DNA from: an uncultured Pelagibacteraceae bacterium
GTDB taxonomy: Bacteria; Pseudomonadota; Alphaproteobacteria; Pelagibacterales; Pelagibacteraceae
Direction of reading: 5' to 3'
Length of the DNA stretch: 64,000 nucleotides
Assembly: GCA_902624195.1 (NCBI GenBank)
Contig: CACNWV010000001.1
Coordinates: forward strand, 56,783 to 120,782
Part shown: piece by piece, positions 18,964 to 27,655 of the stretch
Layout: the number at the start of each line of letters is the position of its first letter
How positions within the stretch are numbered: the stretch's first letter is position 1
Notes under the pieces: generated by a model
The model's database searches: none
Told to the model about the DNA's origin: nothing
The model's input: only the letters and a program-made list of their open reading frames with translations
Translations under genes and position numbers: made by a program

Positions 18964-19920
18964 ATGAGAAAAAAGATTACTTTAATAGGTGCGGGTCAAA
19001 TCGGAGGCACACTTGCACACCTAATTGCACTAAAGGAACTCGGAGATGTAGTTTTATTTGATGTCGCTGCTGGTATAGCAAAAGGTAAAGCATTAGATAT
19101 TGCGCAATCGTCTCCTGTTAATGGATTTAATGTAAATTTAATTGGTACAGATAATTATGATGATACGAAAAGTTCAGACGTGATCATTATTACTGCAGGT
19201 GTTCCAAGAAAACCAGGAATGACTAGAGATGACTTACTGGAAATTAATTTAAAGATAATAAAACAAGTAGCAGAGAATATTAAAAGTAGATCCCCGTCAG
19301 CTTTTGTCATTTGTATTACGAACCCTTTGGATGTAATAGTGATGGCATTACAAAAATATTCTGGATTACCAAAAAATAAAGTAGTAGGAATGGCTGGAAT
19401 TTTAGATTCATCAAGGTTTATCTATTTTCTATCTAAAGAATTAAAAGTTCCTACACAAAATATAAAATCATTCGTTTTAGGTGGTCATGGAGATAGCATG
19501 GTAGCAATGCTTGGATCTACAGAAGTTAATGGAAAAAAAATCTCAGATTTAGTCAAGGAAGGAAAAATTAAACAGGAAACATTAGAAGAAATAGTTGAAC
19601 GAACTAAAAAAGGTGGAGCAGAAATAGTAAAACTTTTAGAAAAAGGTTCTGCATATTATGCTCCTGCAGCATCAGGAATAGAAATGGCTGAAAGTTATTT
19701 GAAAGATTTAAAAAAACAAGTCCCATGTGCTGCATATTTGAATGGAGAATATGGTTTCAAAAATATTTATGCAGGAGTTCCAATTATTATTGGAAAAAAT
19801 GGAGTTGAAAAAATTATTGAACTAAATTTAAATCAAGAAGAGAAAAAAGCTTTCACCTATTCAGTAAATTCGGTAATGGAACTTTACAAAAATGCTCAAA
19901 AAATTGATCCTGATTTATAA
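18964..19920 (+). CDS. mdh: Malate dehydrogenase (LDH-like class)
   Basis: NAD-dependent oxidation of malate to oxaloacetate. Rossmann motif '[13 protein letters not shown]' with acidic 'VVLFDVA', substrate arginines in '[14 protein letters not shown]', and catalytic histidine in 'LGGHGDSMV'. The 318-residue length and sequence fit the lactate-dehydrogenase-like MDH of alphaproteobacteria. In related genomes mdh is normally followed by sucCD; here a 7.7-kb island intervenes. Confidence 0.97.
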   Translation: MRKKITLIGAGQIGGTLAHLIALKELGDVVLFDVAAGIAKGKALDIAQSSPVNGFNVNLIGTDNYDDTKSSDVIIITAGVPRKPGMTRDDLLEINLKIIKQVAENIKSRSPSAFVICITNPLDVIVMALQKYSGLPKNKVVGMAGILDSSRFIYFLSKELKVPTQNIKSFVLGGHGDSMVAMLGSTEVNGKKISDLVKEGKIKQETLEEIVERTKKGGAEIVKLLEKGSAYYAPAASGIEMAESYLKDLKKQVPCAAYLNGEYGFKNIYAGVPIIIGKNGVEKIIELNLNQEEKKAFTYSVNSVMELYKNAQKIDPDL

Positions 19921-19926
19921 TTTGCC

Positions 19927-21342
19927 ATGAGCTTAAAAAAATCAAAGGTTTTAGATGTAGTAGTAGTAGGTACTGGTATGGCTGGTCTAAATTTTATTGA
20001 TAAATATTTGGAAAAAAAATCAAAGGTTCATGTCATTTCTCCAACATTTGTTAAAAATTTAAATTTACACACTAATCAAACTAAAATTCTACCCTCACAA
20101 ATGAGAGGAGAACATAATAAAATATATAATTATTTTAATGCGAATAATCTTAAAATAATTTCAAATTGCAAAGCTATCGGATCACTAAATTTTGGTGGAC
20201 TAACAAATTATTGGGGTTTGCAAATGGATAACTATTTTGAAAATAATCAACCAGATTTGAGCAAGAAAACATTTAAAGATATTAAAAGTAACTTATTTTC
20301 ATTCTTAAAAAGATACAATCTTCTTGGAACATTTAAAAATACAAATAGACAGATTTATCAAAATGATTTTAATATCCCGAGTCAATTTACAAATTTAGAA
20401 AAAAAACCCCAAGAATTTATATGTAATAAGCCTATTTTAGGATTTATGACCTCTAAAAAATTTTCAGGTAATTTAAATGCAATCAAAGAAGAGAGCCAAA
20501 AACTAAATGCTAAAAATTTATTTAAAAAGTTAGACAAAAAAAGAAAAATAGCTTTTCATGATTTTTTTTTAAAAGATATAAAAAAGAAAAATAATTTAAT
20601 TGAATTGACATGTAAAAAAGATGACCAAGAAAAGAAGTTTTTAGTAAAAAAACTTGTTCTTGCAACTGGAACTATAGCTACGACTAAAATCATAATGGAT
20701 TTTCTTAAAATTAAAAAAGAGGTAAAAATTAAACACCATCCCAGATTATTAAGTGTTTTTTTATCAAGAAAAAAATTAGATTATAATTTAAATTTTACCC
20801 CATCACTTTTTCAATTCCGGAGTAAGTTAAATAAAGATAAGTTTACTGCTGATATAAGACCCGGGAATAAGTTAATTACAGAGTCAATTATTGATGCTTT
20901 TCCATTTATGAGACCTTTTAAAATGGTGATAAATTTTTTTAGAAAAAGACTTATATTTTCAAATTTTTTATATGACTCTAGTCTGAGTAATCTCTATTTG
21001 AAGAAAACAAATGATAAATTTCATTTATATAGTAAGGATAAAAAAATTGATCGAACTTTAAGAAAAAAAAATAAAGCAGTATTTAATTTTTTAAAAAAAA
21101 AGGGGATAATTTTTCCGATTTACAAGACTTTTTTCCCTGGTAATGGAGCTGATTATCACTATTTTGGCTCAATTCCCTTCCAAAAAAGAGGAAAGTTAGG
21201 TTTAAATAATAAATGTCAGCTTTTGGCCGAAAAAAAAATATATATTATTGATGGTTCAGCATTTAATTTCAGAACCAACAAGTATCCACTCGGAATAGTA
21301 GCTGCAAATGCTAGACGTGTGGCAAGATATTTATCTAGATGA
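19927..21342 (+). CDS. GMC-like FAD-dependent oxidoreductase (glycan island)
   Basis: Predicted flavoprotein distantly related to GMC oxidoreductases. An N-terminal FAD fold 'VVVGTGMAGLNFIDKYLEKK' is followed by 'GSLNFGGLTNYWGLQ', resembling the flavin-contacting segment of the family. A second flavin region 'LVLATGTIATTKIIMDFL' is near residue 245. The C-terminal 'YHYFGSIPF...IIDGSAFNFRTNKYPLGIVAANARRVARYL' parallels the closing GMC motifs. The usual catalytic His pair is not clearly conserved. Lys/Asn/Phe-rich composition differs from mdh before it. It overlaps the aminotransferase gene by four bases. A role in oxidising a sugar or lipid-linked intermediate is an inference from its neighbours. 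Confidence 0.6.
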   Translation: MSLKKSKVLDVVVVGTGMAGLNFIDKYLEKKSKVHVISPTFVKNLNLHTNQTKILPSQMRGEHNKIYNYFNANNLKIISNCKAIGSLNFGGLTNYWGLQMDNYFENNQPDLSKKTFKDIKSNLFSFLKRYNLLGTFKNTNRQIYQNDFNIPSQFTNLEKKPQEFICNKPILGFMTSKKFSGNLNAIKEESQKLNAKNLFKKLDKKRKIAFHDFFLKDIKKKNNLIELTCKKDDQEKKFLVKKLVLATGTIATTKIIMDFLKIKKEVKIKHHPRLLSVFLSRKKLDYNLNFTPSLFQFRSKLNKDKFTADIRPGNKLITESIIDAFPFMRPFKMVINFFRKRLIFSNFLYDSSLSNLYLKKTNDKFHLYSKDKKIDRTLRKKNKAVFNFLKKKGIIFPIYKTFFPGNGADYHYFGSIPFQKRGKLGLNNKCQLLAEKKIYIIDGSAFNFRTNKYPLGIVAANARRVARYLSR

Positions 21343-22589
21343 GTTTTTTTAGAATTAATATTTATTTAACCTTAAAACAATTCTTTTTATCTTTTTTTAT
21401 TTCAGAAAAAAAAATTGATAACAAGATAAATAAATTTTTAAAATCAATTGCTCGAAAAAACCAAATAATATTAACAAGTCAGTTAAGGGTGGCTTTCATG
21501 CTTACTTTGAAATATTTAAAAAAAAAAAATCCCAAAAAGAATGAAATAATTTTAAATTCTTACAATCTTGCTGAGATGGGCAACGTTTGTAAAAACTTAG
21601 GTTTAAAAATTGTTTTTACTAGGTTGAATAACAATCTTTTTATAGAGTCAAAAGACCTAAAAAAAAAAATAAATAAAAATACTTTAGCAGTGGTGACTAC
21701 AAATATTTTTAATACATATCATGAACTAAAAGATGTAAAAAATATATGTAAGACGTATAAAGTACCAATGATAGAAGATAACGCAATTTACTTTGGCAAC
21801 TATAAACTAATAGGTAATAAGAAAATATATTCGGGAAGCATGGGGGATTATGTATTAAATAGTTTTAATATAATGAAAAATGTTAGTGCAATGTATGGCG
21901 GTTCGGTTGCTAGTAATGATACTAATTTTGCATCTTTCGCAAAAAAAGAGTTATTATATTATAAAAATTTCCCCTTCTTTAAATATCTAAGCCAAAGTTT
22001 GATTTTTTTAATGCTAAAAATTTTAAAAATTACTTTAATTTATAGATTATTTTTCATCGGGTTGATTAGCAATGCAACCAAAAAAAACAACCGTTTTATA
22101 TTAAGTTTTGTATACCCAAGCATTAAATTTAAACTTCAAAAATTTCCAAATTCCTACTTTACAAAAATAAGTGCTCTATCAAAAAAGATGATATACTTAC
22201 AATTAATTGATAAAGATAATTTTAAAAATAATCATTTTCAAAAAAGAATTAATAACTCATATTACTACAAAATTTTGAGGAAAAAGAATATCAAAGGTAT
22301 TAAATTGATAAATTTTAAAGAACCTTCATTTCAAAACTTTAATGATTTTCCAATTCTCGTGAAAAAAAAAAAAGAACTTGTGAATTATCTTTTTTCTAAA
22401 GGTATTGAGACAAAAATTATTCAATATGTAGATTGTCAAAATATCTTTTTAAAAAAGAAAACTCAAAATCTTGATTATTACGAAAATCGTGTTCTGTGTC
22501 TACCTAATCATATAGGGATTAAAAAAGAGTATATTGATTATATTATAAAACATTTAACTAAATTCTATGACACTAAATTCAAAAATTAA
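21339..22589 (+). CDS. DegT/DnrJ/EryC1-type PLP aminotransferase, divergent
   Basis: Resembles the DegT family of sugar aminotransferases that install an amino group on nucleotide-linked keto sugars. The PLP-binding Asp147 lies in 'VPMIEDNAIYFG' and the Schiff-base Lys180 in 'NSFNIMKNVSAMYGG'. A hydrophobic run near residues 219-244 ('SLIFLMLKILKITLIYRLFF') is unusual for this soluble family and may bind the membrane. N and C termini are divergent and Lys-rich. It overlaps genes on both sides (4 and 23 bases). An acyl-transfer or non-sugar substrate cannot be excluded. Confidence 0.68.
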   Translation: MSFFRINIYLTLKQFFLSFFISEKKIDNKINKFLKSIARKNQIILTSQLRVAFMLTLKYLKKKNPKKNEIILNSYNLAEMGNVCKNLGLKIVFTRLNNNLFIESKDLKKKINKNTLAVVTTNIFNTYHELKDVKNICKTYKVPMIEDNAIYFGNYKLIGNKKIYSGSMGDYVLNSFNIMKNVSAMYGGSVASNDTNFASFAKKELLYYKNFPFFKYLSQSLIFLMLKILKITLIYRLFFIGLISNATKKNNRFILSFVYPSIKFKLQKFPNSYFTKISALSKKMIYLQLIDKDNFKNNHFQKRINNSYYYKILRKKNIKGIKLINFKEPSFQNFNDFPILVKKKKELVNYLFSKGIETKIIQYVDCQNIFLKKKTQNLDYYENRVLCLPNHIGIKKEYIDYIIKHLTKFYDTKFKN

Positions 22590-24138
22590 ATCTCAAAAAA
22601 TAAATCCCTTTTTAATCTATATAATATTTGGAACAATCGCTTTTAGTTTTAATTTTTGGGTTAGCACCAGAGGTGTTTTCCCAATAGATACTTTTTTACA
22701 TTACGACTCTGCATTTAAAATTTTAAATGGTGAAAAACCTGTTAGAGATTTTTGGATTATTCACGGAATTTCATTAGATTATATACAAAGTATTTTCTTT
22801 CGATTATTCGGTGTGAATTGGGTAAGCTATATTTCACATAGTTCAATATTTAATTCAATAATTGTTGTGGTTTTATTTAAACTATTAAAAAATTTAGATT
22901 TAAGTTTATTAAATTCATCAATCATTTGCTTGTGCTTTCTAACACTGGCCTATCCAGTAAGTGGAGTACCTTTTATCGACCATCATTCAACTTTTTTATC
23001 TTTTTTTTGTTTTATAATTTTTTTTTATTCTATTAATAATAAAAAATACAATTCTATATTATTTATTCCTCTTTTATTTGGACTAGCGTTTTTTTCTAAG
23101 CCAGTACCTTCTTCGTATTTGATAATAATTTTTAGTATAATTTTTACAATTTACTTTTGGACAGAAAATAAAATTAAACCCTTTTTAATTTTAGTGTTAG
23201 GAACTGTGCTATTTTTTTTTCTTCTAATACTATTTTTAAAATTTGAAAAAATACCGTTAACTAGTTTTATTGATCAATTAATTTTATATCCACTATCAAT
23301 AGGAGGACAAAGAACAGAATTTATATCAGATGCAATATCAAATAGATTTTTTAATTATAAATTCATTTATTTACTAATAATATATTTAGTTTTTTTTCTT
23401 ATAAAAAATCAAAATTATTTGAAATTTTCAAAAGAAAATCTTTACCTATTTTTTATGATAATATCATTTACTATCATAATGATAATCCATCAAATTTTTA
23501 CTAAAAACCAAAATTTTATCTTTTTCCTTATACCGTTGAATGTAGGTTTAGTTTTATATTTTAATAATCAAATTAAATTTAAAAATTTTAAGATTTTTAA
23601 CTTATTTTTTATTGTTTTTTGTATTCTACTAACTTTTAAATATAATGAGAGGTTTAATGATAAAAGAAAATTTCATGATCTTCAAAACGTAAAATTAGAA
23701 AATGCAATTGATGCATCTATTATTGATGAGACCCTTTCACCACTAAAGTGGATAACTTCATCTTATGAAAACCCATATGATGAGGTTAGACTTATAAAAA
23801 AGATACTGAAATTTATTGAAAGTTCAGATCAAAATATTTTACTAATTACAAATCATAATTTTATTGACTCTATAAGTAATAAAAAAGTTTTTTCTTTTGT
23901 AAAAAATTTTGACCCTGTAACAGTTCCAATTATTACTAACGATTATGACGAAAAATTCAAAGAATTTTTTAATGCTCAATTTATAAAAAAAGAAATAAAT
24001 GAAATATTAATTTTCCTTCCTTCAAGAGAAAGCCTTAATAAAATTGAAGAGTCTTTAATAAGATATGCTGACCCTATTTGCTTTAAACGAAAGGCAATGG
24101 ATAAATCTATAAGTTTAATAAAAATTAAGTCTTGTTAA
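22567..24138 (+). CDS. Polytopic membrane protein, probable GT-C glycosyltransferase
   Basis: A 523-residue protein with roughly ten or more membrane helices in the first ~370 residues and a soluble C-terminal domain. After the first helix the loop 'FPIDTFLHYDSAFKILNGEKPVRDFWIIHG' has the acidic and Gly-Pro-Asp-Phe pattern of GT-C (PMT/ArnT-like) glycosyltransferases that use polyprenyl-phosphate sugars on the outer face of the membrane. No closer family is recognised. It starts 23 bases inside the aminotransferase and ends overlapping the convergent formyltransferase-like gene by 14 bases. Confidence 0.6.
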   Translation: MTLNSKIKSQKINPFLIYIIFGTIAFSFNFWVSTRGVFPIDTFLHYDSAFKILNGEKPVRDFWIIHGISLDYIQSIFFRLFGVNWVSYISHSSIFNSIIVVVLFKLLKNLDLSLLNSSIICLCFLTLAYPVSGVPFIDHHSTFLSFFCFIIFFYSINNKKYNSILFIPLLFGLAFFSKPVPSSYLIIIFSIIFTIYFWTENKIKPFLILVLGTVLFFFLLILFLKFEKIPLTSFIDQLILYPLSIGGQRTEFISDAISNRFFNYKFIYLLIIYLVFFLIKNQNYLKFSKENLYLFFMIISFTIIMIIHQIFTKNQNFIFFLIPLNVGLVLYFNNQIKFKNFKIFNLFFIVFCILLTFKYNERFNDKRKFHDLQNVKLENAIDASIIDETLSPLKWITSSYENPYDEVRLIKKILKFIESSDQNILLITNHNFIDSISNKKVFSFVKNFDPVTVPIITNDYDEKFKEFFNAQFIKKEINEILIFLPSRESLNKIEESLIRYADPICFKRKAMDKSISLIKIKSC

Positions 24139-24817
24139 TTTTGAGTTTTCTAAAATAATAAGAGAAAGTCTTTAAAATCAACTTATAAAAACTAGGGACA
24201 AGGTTTAATTTTGTAAAATTTTTATATTCTTTCAATTTATGATTAGTAATTTTTCTTAAACTATCTATTAAAAAATCTTGATTATCTAGGTAAACGAAAA
24301 AAATATCAGTTGCAGAACAATCATCTCTTAATTCTATCACTCTTTCATTTATGATTTGTCCGACATCAAATCTGTTACTAATTTGGTGAAAAGTTAATGA
24401 AATTTTGTCCCAATTTTTGATAAATTTATAAAAAAAAATGAAAGAACCTCTTTGATTATAGAGACTTCCTAAATGAAAATTGTAAATTTTAAACTTTTCT
24501 ACTTTTATTTTACTCGAACAATAAACGCTTAAACCAAATTCGTAATTTTTGTCATTAAGATTTTCAATCAATCTGCAATTTTTATTTACTTTTATAATGT
24601 CATTTATTGAAATTTTATTTCTCATTCTTAGAAAAAAATCTTTTAGTGAACCAAAAAATATCACTACAAATAAAATTTTTAATTTTCTAATAAAACTAGG
24701 ATTAGTAAGAATTATGTCAATCTTATAATTTTTAAGATAATCATGACTTACTATTTTGTTAACTAATTGAAGAGATATAATTTCATCTTTTGTTGAATAA
24801 ATGATTATACTTTTCAT
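24125..24817 (-). CDS. Formyltransferase-fold protein, probable sugar N-formyltransferase
   Basis: Resembles the formyl_trans_N fold of methionyl-tRNA, GAR and sugar N-formyltransferases. The segment 'NFHLGSLYNQRGSF' followed by 'LTFHQISNRFDVGQIINE' supplies the conserved Asn-x-His and a downstream Asp (N113, H115, D151 from my start) of the catalytic site. The OB-type C-terminal domain of Fmt is missing, so it is not the housekeeping enzyme. The ORF track begins at 24829 within the upstream gene; MKSIIIY at 24817 starts one base after that gene's stop and is preferred. The neighbouring DegT-like enzyme could provide the amine to be formylated, which is an inference. Confidence 0.65.
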   Translation of the reverse strand: MKSIIIYSTKDEIISLQLVNKIVSHDYLKNYKIDIILTNPSFIRKLKILFVVIFFGSLKDFFLRMRNKISINDIIKVNKNCRLIENLNDKNYEFGLSVYCSSKIKVEKFKIYNFHLGSLYNQRGSFIFFYKFIKNWDKISLTFHQISNRFDVGQIINERVIELRDDCSATDIFFVYLDNQDFLIDSLRKITNHKLKEYKNFTKLNLVPSFYKLILKTFSYYFRKLKINKT

Positions 24818-24818
24818 T

Positions 24819-25673
24819 TTAATCGTCAATTATCGTATCTATTAAATTATTGTAATTAAAAAATTTATTTTGATAGTTCTTCATAAATATAACTATCACT
24901 AAAAAATTAAATACTATAACTAAAATCAAAAAATAAATAGCAATAAAGCTATTCAAATTGATTATTAACACCGTATAAAAAATAGATAAGACAATTACTC
25001 TTTTTAAAAAAACTGCGTTTACTCTCAGAGAGTGAGAAGCAAGACCTATTATGGAAAGTTTTGAAATACCAATAAGTCTTTTTTTTCTTTCAGCGTTAAT
25101 TTTGATTATTTCACAATTTTTGGCGATGCAGGAAGAAATTGCTAACCAGGAGGAATCATTTTTTAATATATTTTTTAATTGTTTGGAGCTAAATGATGAA
25201 AAATTTCCGTATGAGATCCATTTTAATGTAAAAAGCAAAGTTAGTATTTTGTGACTAAAATACGCAAGTTTAAAAAGGAAATTTTCTTGTCTTTTGGTTC
25301 TAGATGATACGACAACTTTACCTTCATTTTTTTTTGCACATTCTATCATATTTGGAATTTTACTTACATCGTCCTCACCATCAGAGTCTAGAATTGTAAT
25401 AATTGAATTTTCATCTTTATTTTGGTTCAAATAATTTAATCCAATAGATATAGCTTTTTGACTTCCTAAGTTTTCTTTTAAATTTAAAATTTTAATTTTG
25501 TTAATGTTATCATATTTTTTAAATTGAGGTGTTTTTACAGTAGATAAATCATTTACTACAAGAATCTCAGCATTTTTTTTTAAATAAGACATTTCCATTG
25601 AAATTTTTTCAATTAGCAATAAAAATGATTCCCAATCGTTATAAAGCGGTAACAAAAAAATATATTTATACAC
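24819..25673 (-). CDS. Family 2 glycosyltransferase, dolichyl-phosphate-sugar synthase type
   Basis: GT2 enzyme with the opening 'FLLPLYNDWESFLLLIEKI' and an acidic nucleotide/metal motif 'ILDSDGEDDVSKIPNM' near residue 95. Two C-terminal hydrophobic helices ('LSIFYTVLIINLNSFIAIYFLILVIVFNFLVIVIFM') fit the polyprenyl-phosphate glycosyltransferases (DPM1/GtrB type) that charge lipid carriers with a sugar. This would feed the GT-C proteins encoded on both sides. 284 residues is typical. It is followed one base later by the formyltransferase-like gene. Confidence 0.8.
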   Translation of the reverse strand: MYKYIFLLPLYNDWESFLLLIEKISMEMSYLKKNAEILVVNDLSTVKTPQFKKYDNINKIKILNLKENLGSQKAISIGLNYLNQNKDENSIITILDSDGEDDVSKIPNMIECAKKNEGKVVVSSRTKRQENFLFKLAYFSHKILTLLFTLKWISYGNFSSFSSKQLKNILKNDSSWLAISSCIAKNCEIIKINAERKKRLIGISKLSIIGLASHSLRVNAVFLKRVIVLSIFYTVLIINLNSFIAIYFLILVIVFNFLVIVIFMKNYQNKFFNYNNLIDTIIDD

Positions 25674-25686
25674 TGTTTCGATAAAT

Positions 25687-25950
25687 TTAATTCTTTTTAT
25701 TTAGATCTTTTTTAATTTTATTAATAAAAGCATTTATTAACTCCGAGTCTTCCTTATTTATAAATCTATCTTTTTCATTAGCTGTTTTAATTTGTTTTCT
25801 GAGATCATCTTTTAATCGCTCTATATTTTCTTTGGAAATAATATTATGAAATTTATTCTCTAACTCATTAACCAAAGAACCAACAGTTAACTTAAAAGTG
25901 ATAAAAAAAACAAAAGCTACAAATATTGTTTTATAAAAAAAAATCTTCAT
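25687..25950 (-). CDS. Small membrane-anchored protein, 87 residues, unknown
   Basis: I do not recognise this protein. It has one N-terminal hydrophobic helix (residues 5-24, 'FYKTIFVAFVFFITFKLTVG'), possibly an uncleaved signal anchor, followed by about 60 charged, helical, Lys/Glu-rich residues that may form a coiled coil. It directly abuts the upstream GT-C gene (stop then start) and lies 13 bases before the GT2 gene, so it is part of the operon. It could be an accessory subunit of one of the glycosyltransferases. Confidence 0.6.
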   Translation of the reverse strand: MKIFFYKTIFVAFVFFITFKLTVGSLVNELENKFHNIISKENIERLKDDLRKQIKTANEKDRFINKEDSELINAFINKIKKDLNKKN

Positions 25951-27600
25951 TTATTTAACCTTTTTGTAAACTTCATAAATTATAGTATTGTCTATTTTGA
26001 AGTCTTCGAGTTTTTTGAATTCTTTTGGAATATCATACTTTTTGTAAAATCTTTTATCAACATCATATATTCTATTGGAGTAAATAAAGTCTGCGCTTTC
26101 TTTGTTATCATTACCTAACACCTTAATTTTTATTTTTTTATTTTCATCCAATAGTTCAACCATTCTCCAAAGTGGATACCATGAGCCGACAGCAATATTA
26201 ATTGGATATTCATTTTTATTCATCTCAGATATATTATTTAGGAAATGGTATCCGGACAAACCAGTGTAATCCACATCTAAATTATTTTTAACTGAACTAG
26301 GAATTAAAAAATTAAAATAAAGCGATTGATAAGGATGATAAAGAATGTTTCTATAAATTAAAAAAACTGTTGATATCAAAAAAATTGAAATAAAAATTTT
26401 TACCTTTTTTTTAAATTTTAAAAAAAATAAGTAAATAAAGTACGTCGAAAAATAAATAATAAAAATATTTAAAAAGTAAGCTAATCTCCAACTATTGTAT
26501 AAGTTTATATTCATTAGTGACAATAAACAAACAAAGAAAATTAAATTTATCCATATTAAAAAATCCTTTTTTTCACTTTTAGATCTCCATAAATCGTTAT
26601 AAATTACATTATTACTTACATTGAAATAACGAAAAATTAATCTTTTGAAATAATAAAAAAATCCAATACCAAACAACACTAAATGCGCGATAGGTGTAGA
26701 TACGACTATCCAAAATAATAAATAATAGTAAGGTAATTTATCACTAGGATAATAATTACCCAAAAAAAGAACTTTACCAGACCATGTCATTTCTAAATTT
26801 AAAGAAGATAAAAAACCAGAGATAAAGTTGCTCCATAAAAAAGGTGAACAAATAAACAAAATCAAAAAATATAAAAATAAGTGAAAAATTAAAGAGTTTA
26901 CTTTTATGTCATTTCTTTTTGATAGTTTATCGACTAAAAAAAAGAAAATGTATGTGACTGGTAAAAAAATACCAGCAATCCTTATAGATGTAGTTAAAGC
27001 AGCAAACATACTAAAGAATAAAATGTTAAGAAACGAACTTTTATCAATTAATTTAAAATAAAAAAAAATAGAAAATACATAAAAACTTAAAAAAATAATA
27101 TCTTTGTTATTCCAAAAACTATCACCGAATAATCTTGGAGTTAATATGAATAATATTAGCCCAAAAATACAGACAATATAATTTTTAAATCTATTAATTA
27201 GTATTTTATAAAAACAAATTGAGCCAATAAAAAAAATTAAAAATACAAGAAAATGTCTCATTTCATAAAATTCTCTCGGCGTCTTTAGATCTAGAGCAAG
27301 TTCAAAATAGGCAGCTGGCAAATCAAATATTATGCTATATAAATTCCACTCTTGGATACTAGGAAGGGTAAAACCTTGAATTTCATCAAACTTTAATTTT
27401 GATATTTCAATTAATTTTTCATGTCCGAAAAAAGTGGAGATATAATTGAGCCAATAAAATCCATTAGCTCTGTGAAATTTCTCGTCGATATAAAAACCAT
27501 AATCAGTATAAATTTGACTACCAATGAAAAAAAAGATCGAAAAAAATGAAATTGTAAATAAATTTTTAGTTATTTTAGAATATAAAAATTTATTTTGCAT
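25951..27600 (-). CDS. Polytopic membrane protein, probable GT-C (ArnT/PMT-like) glycosyltransferase
   Basis: A 549-residue protein with about 11-12 membrane helices and a soluble C-terminal tail. The first periplasmic loop contains 'YGFYIDEKFHRANGFYW', an Asp-Glu pair placed as in the catalytic loop of GT-C enzymes, and later 'EFYEMRHFLVF' and 'TTSIRIAGIFLP' resemble the downstream conserved loops of the PMT-like group. It is the first gene of the minus-strand operon and is divergent from sucC over 55 bases. The sugar and acceptor are unknown. Confidence 0.65.
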   Translation of the reverse strand: MQNKFLYSKITKNLFTISFFSIFFFIGSQIYTDYGFYIDEKFHRANGFYWLNYISTFFGHEKLIEISKLKFDEIQGFTLPSIQEWNLYSIIFDLPAAYFELALDLKTPREFYEMRHFLVFLIFFIGSICFYKILINRFKNYIVCIFGLILFILTPRLFGDSFWNNKDIIFLSFYVFSIFFYFKLIDKSSFLNILFFSMFAALTTSIRIAGIFLPVTYIFFFLVDKLSKRNDIKVNSLIFHLFLYFLILFICSPFLWSNFISGFLSSLNLEMTWSGKVLFLGNYYPSDKLPYYYLLFWIVVSTPIAHLVLFGIGFFYYFKRLIFRYFNVSNNVIYNDLWRSKSEKKDFLIWINLIFFVCLLSLMNINLYNSWRLAYFLNIFIIYFSTYFIYLFFLKFKKKVKIFISIFLISTVFLIYRNILYHPYQSLYFNFLIPSSVKNNLDVDYTGLSGYHFLNNISEMNKNEYPINIAVGSWYPLWRMVELLDENKKIKIKVLGNDNKESADFIYSNRIYDVDKRFYKKYDIPKEFKKLEDFKIDNTIIYEVYKKVK

Positions 27601-27655
27601 TGTTTATGGTTTATATAATGCATTAATATCTAAATAAATATATATTTTACCACAA

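Noticed and set aside
24125-24817. Formyltransferase-like gene as methionyl-tRNA formyltransferase (fmt)
   Set aside because: It is about 80 residues too short, lacks the C-terminal tRNA-binding domain, and is in a glycosyltransferase operon rather than beside def.
27601-27655. TATAAT at 27614-27619 as the sucC promoter
   Set aside because: The -10 box is good, but no -35 match lies at 16-18 bases, and TATAAT-like words are frequent in this AT-rich DNA. It is mentioned under sucC only.
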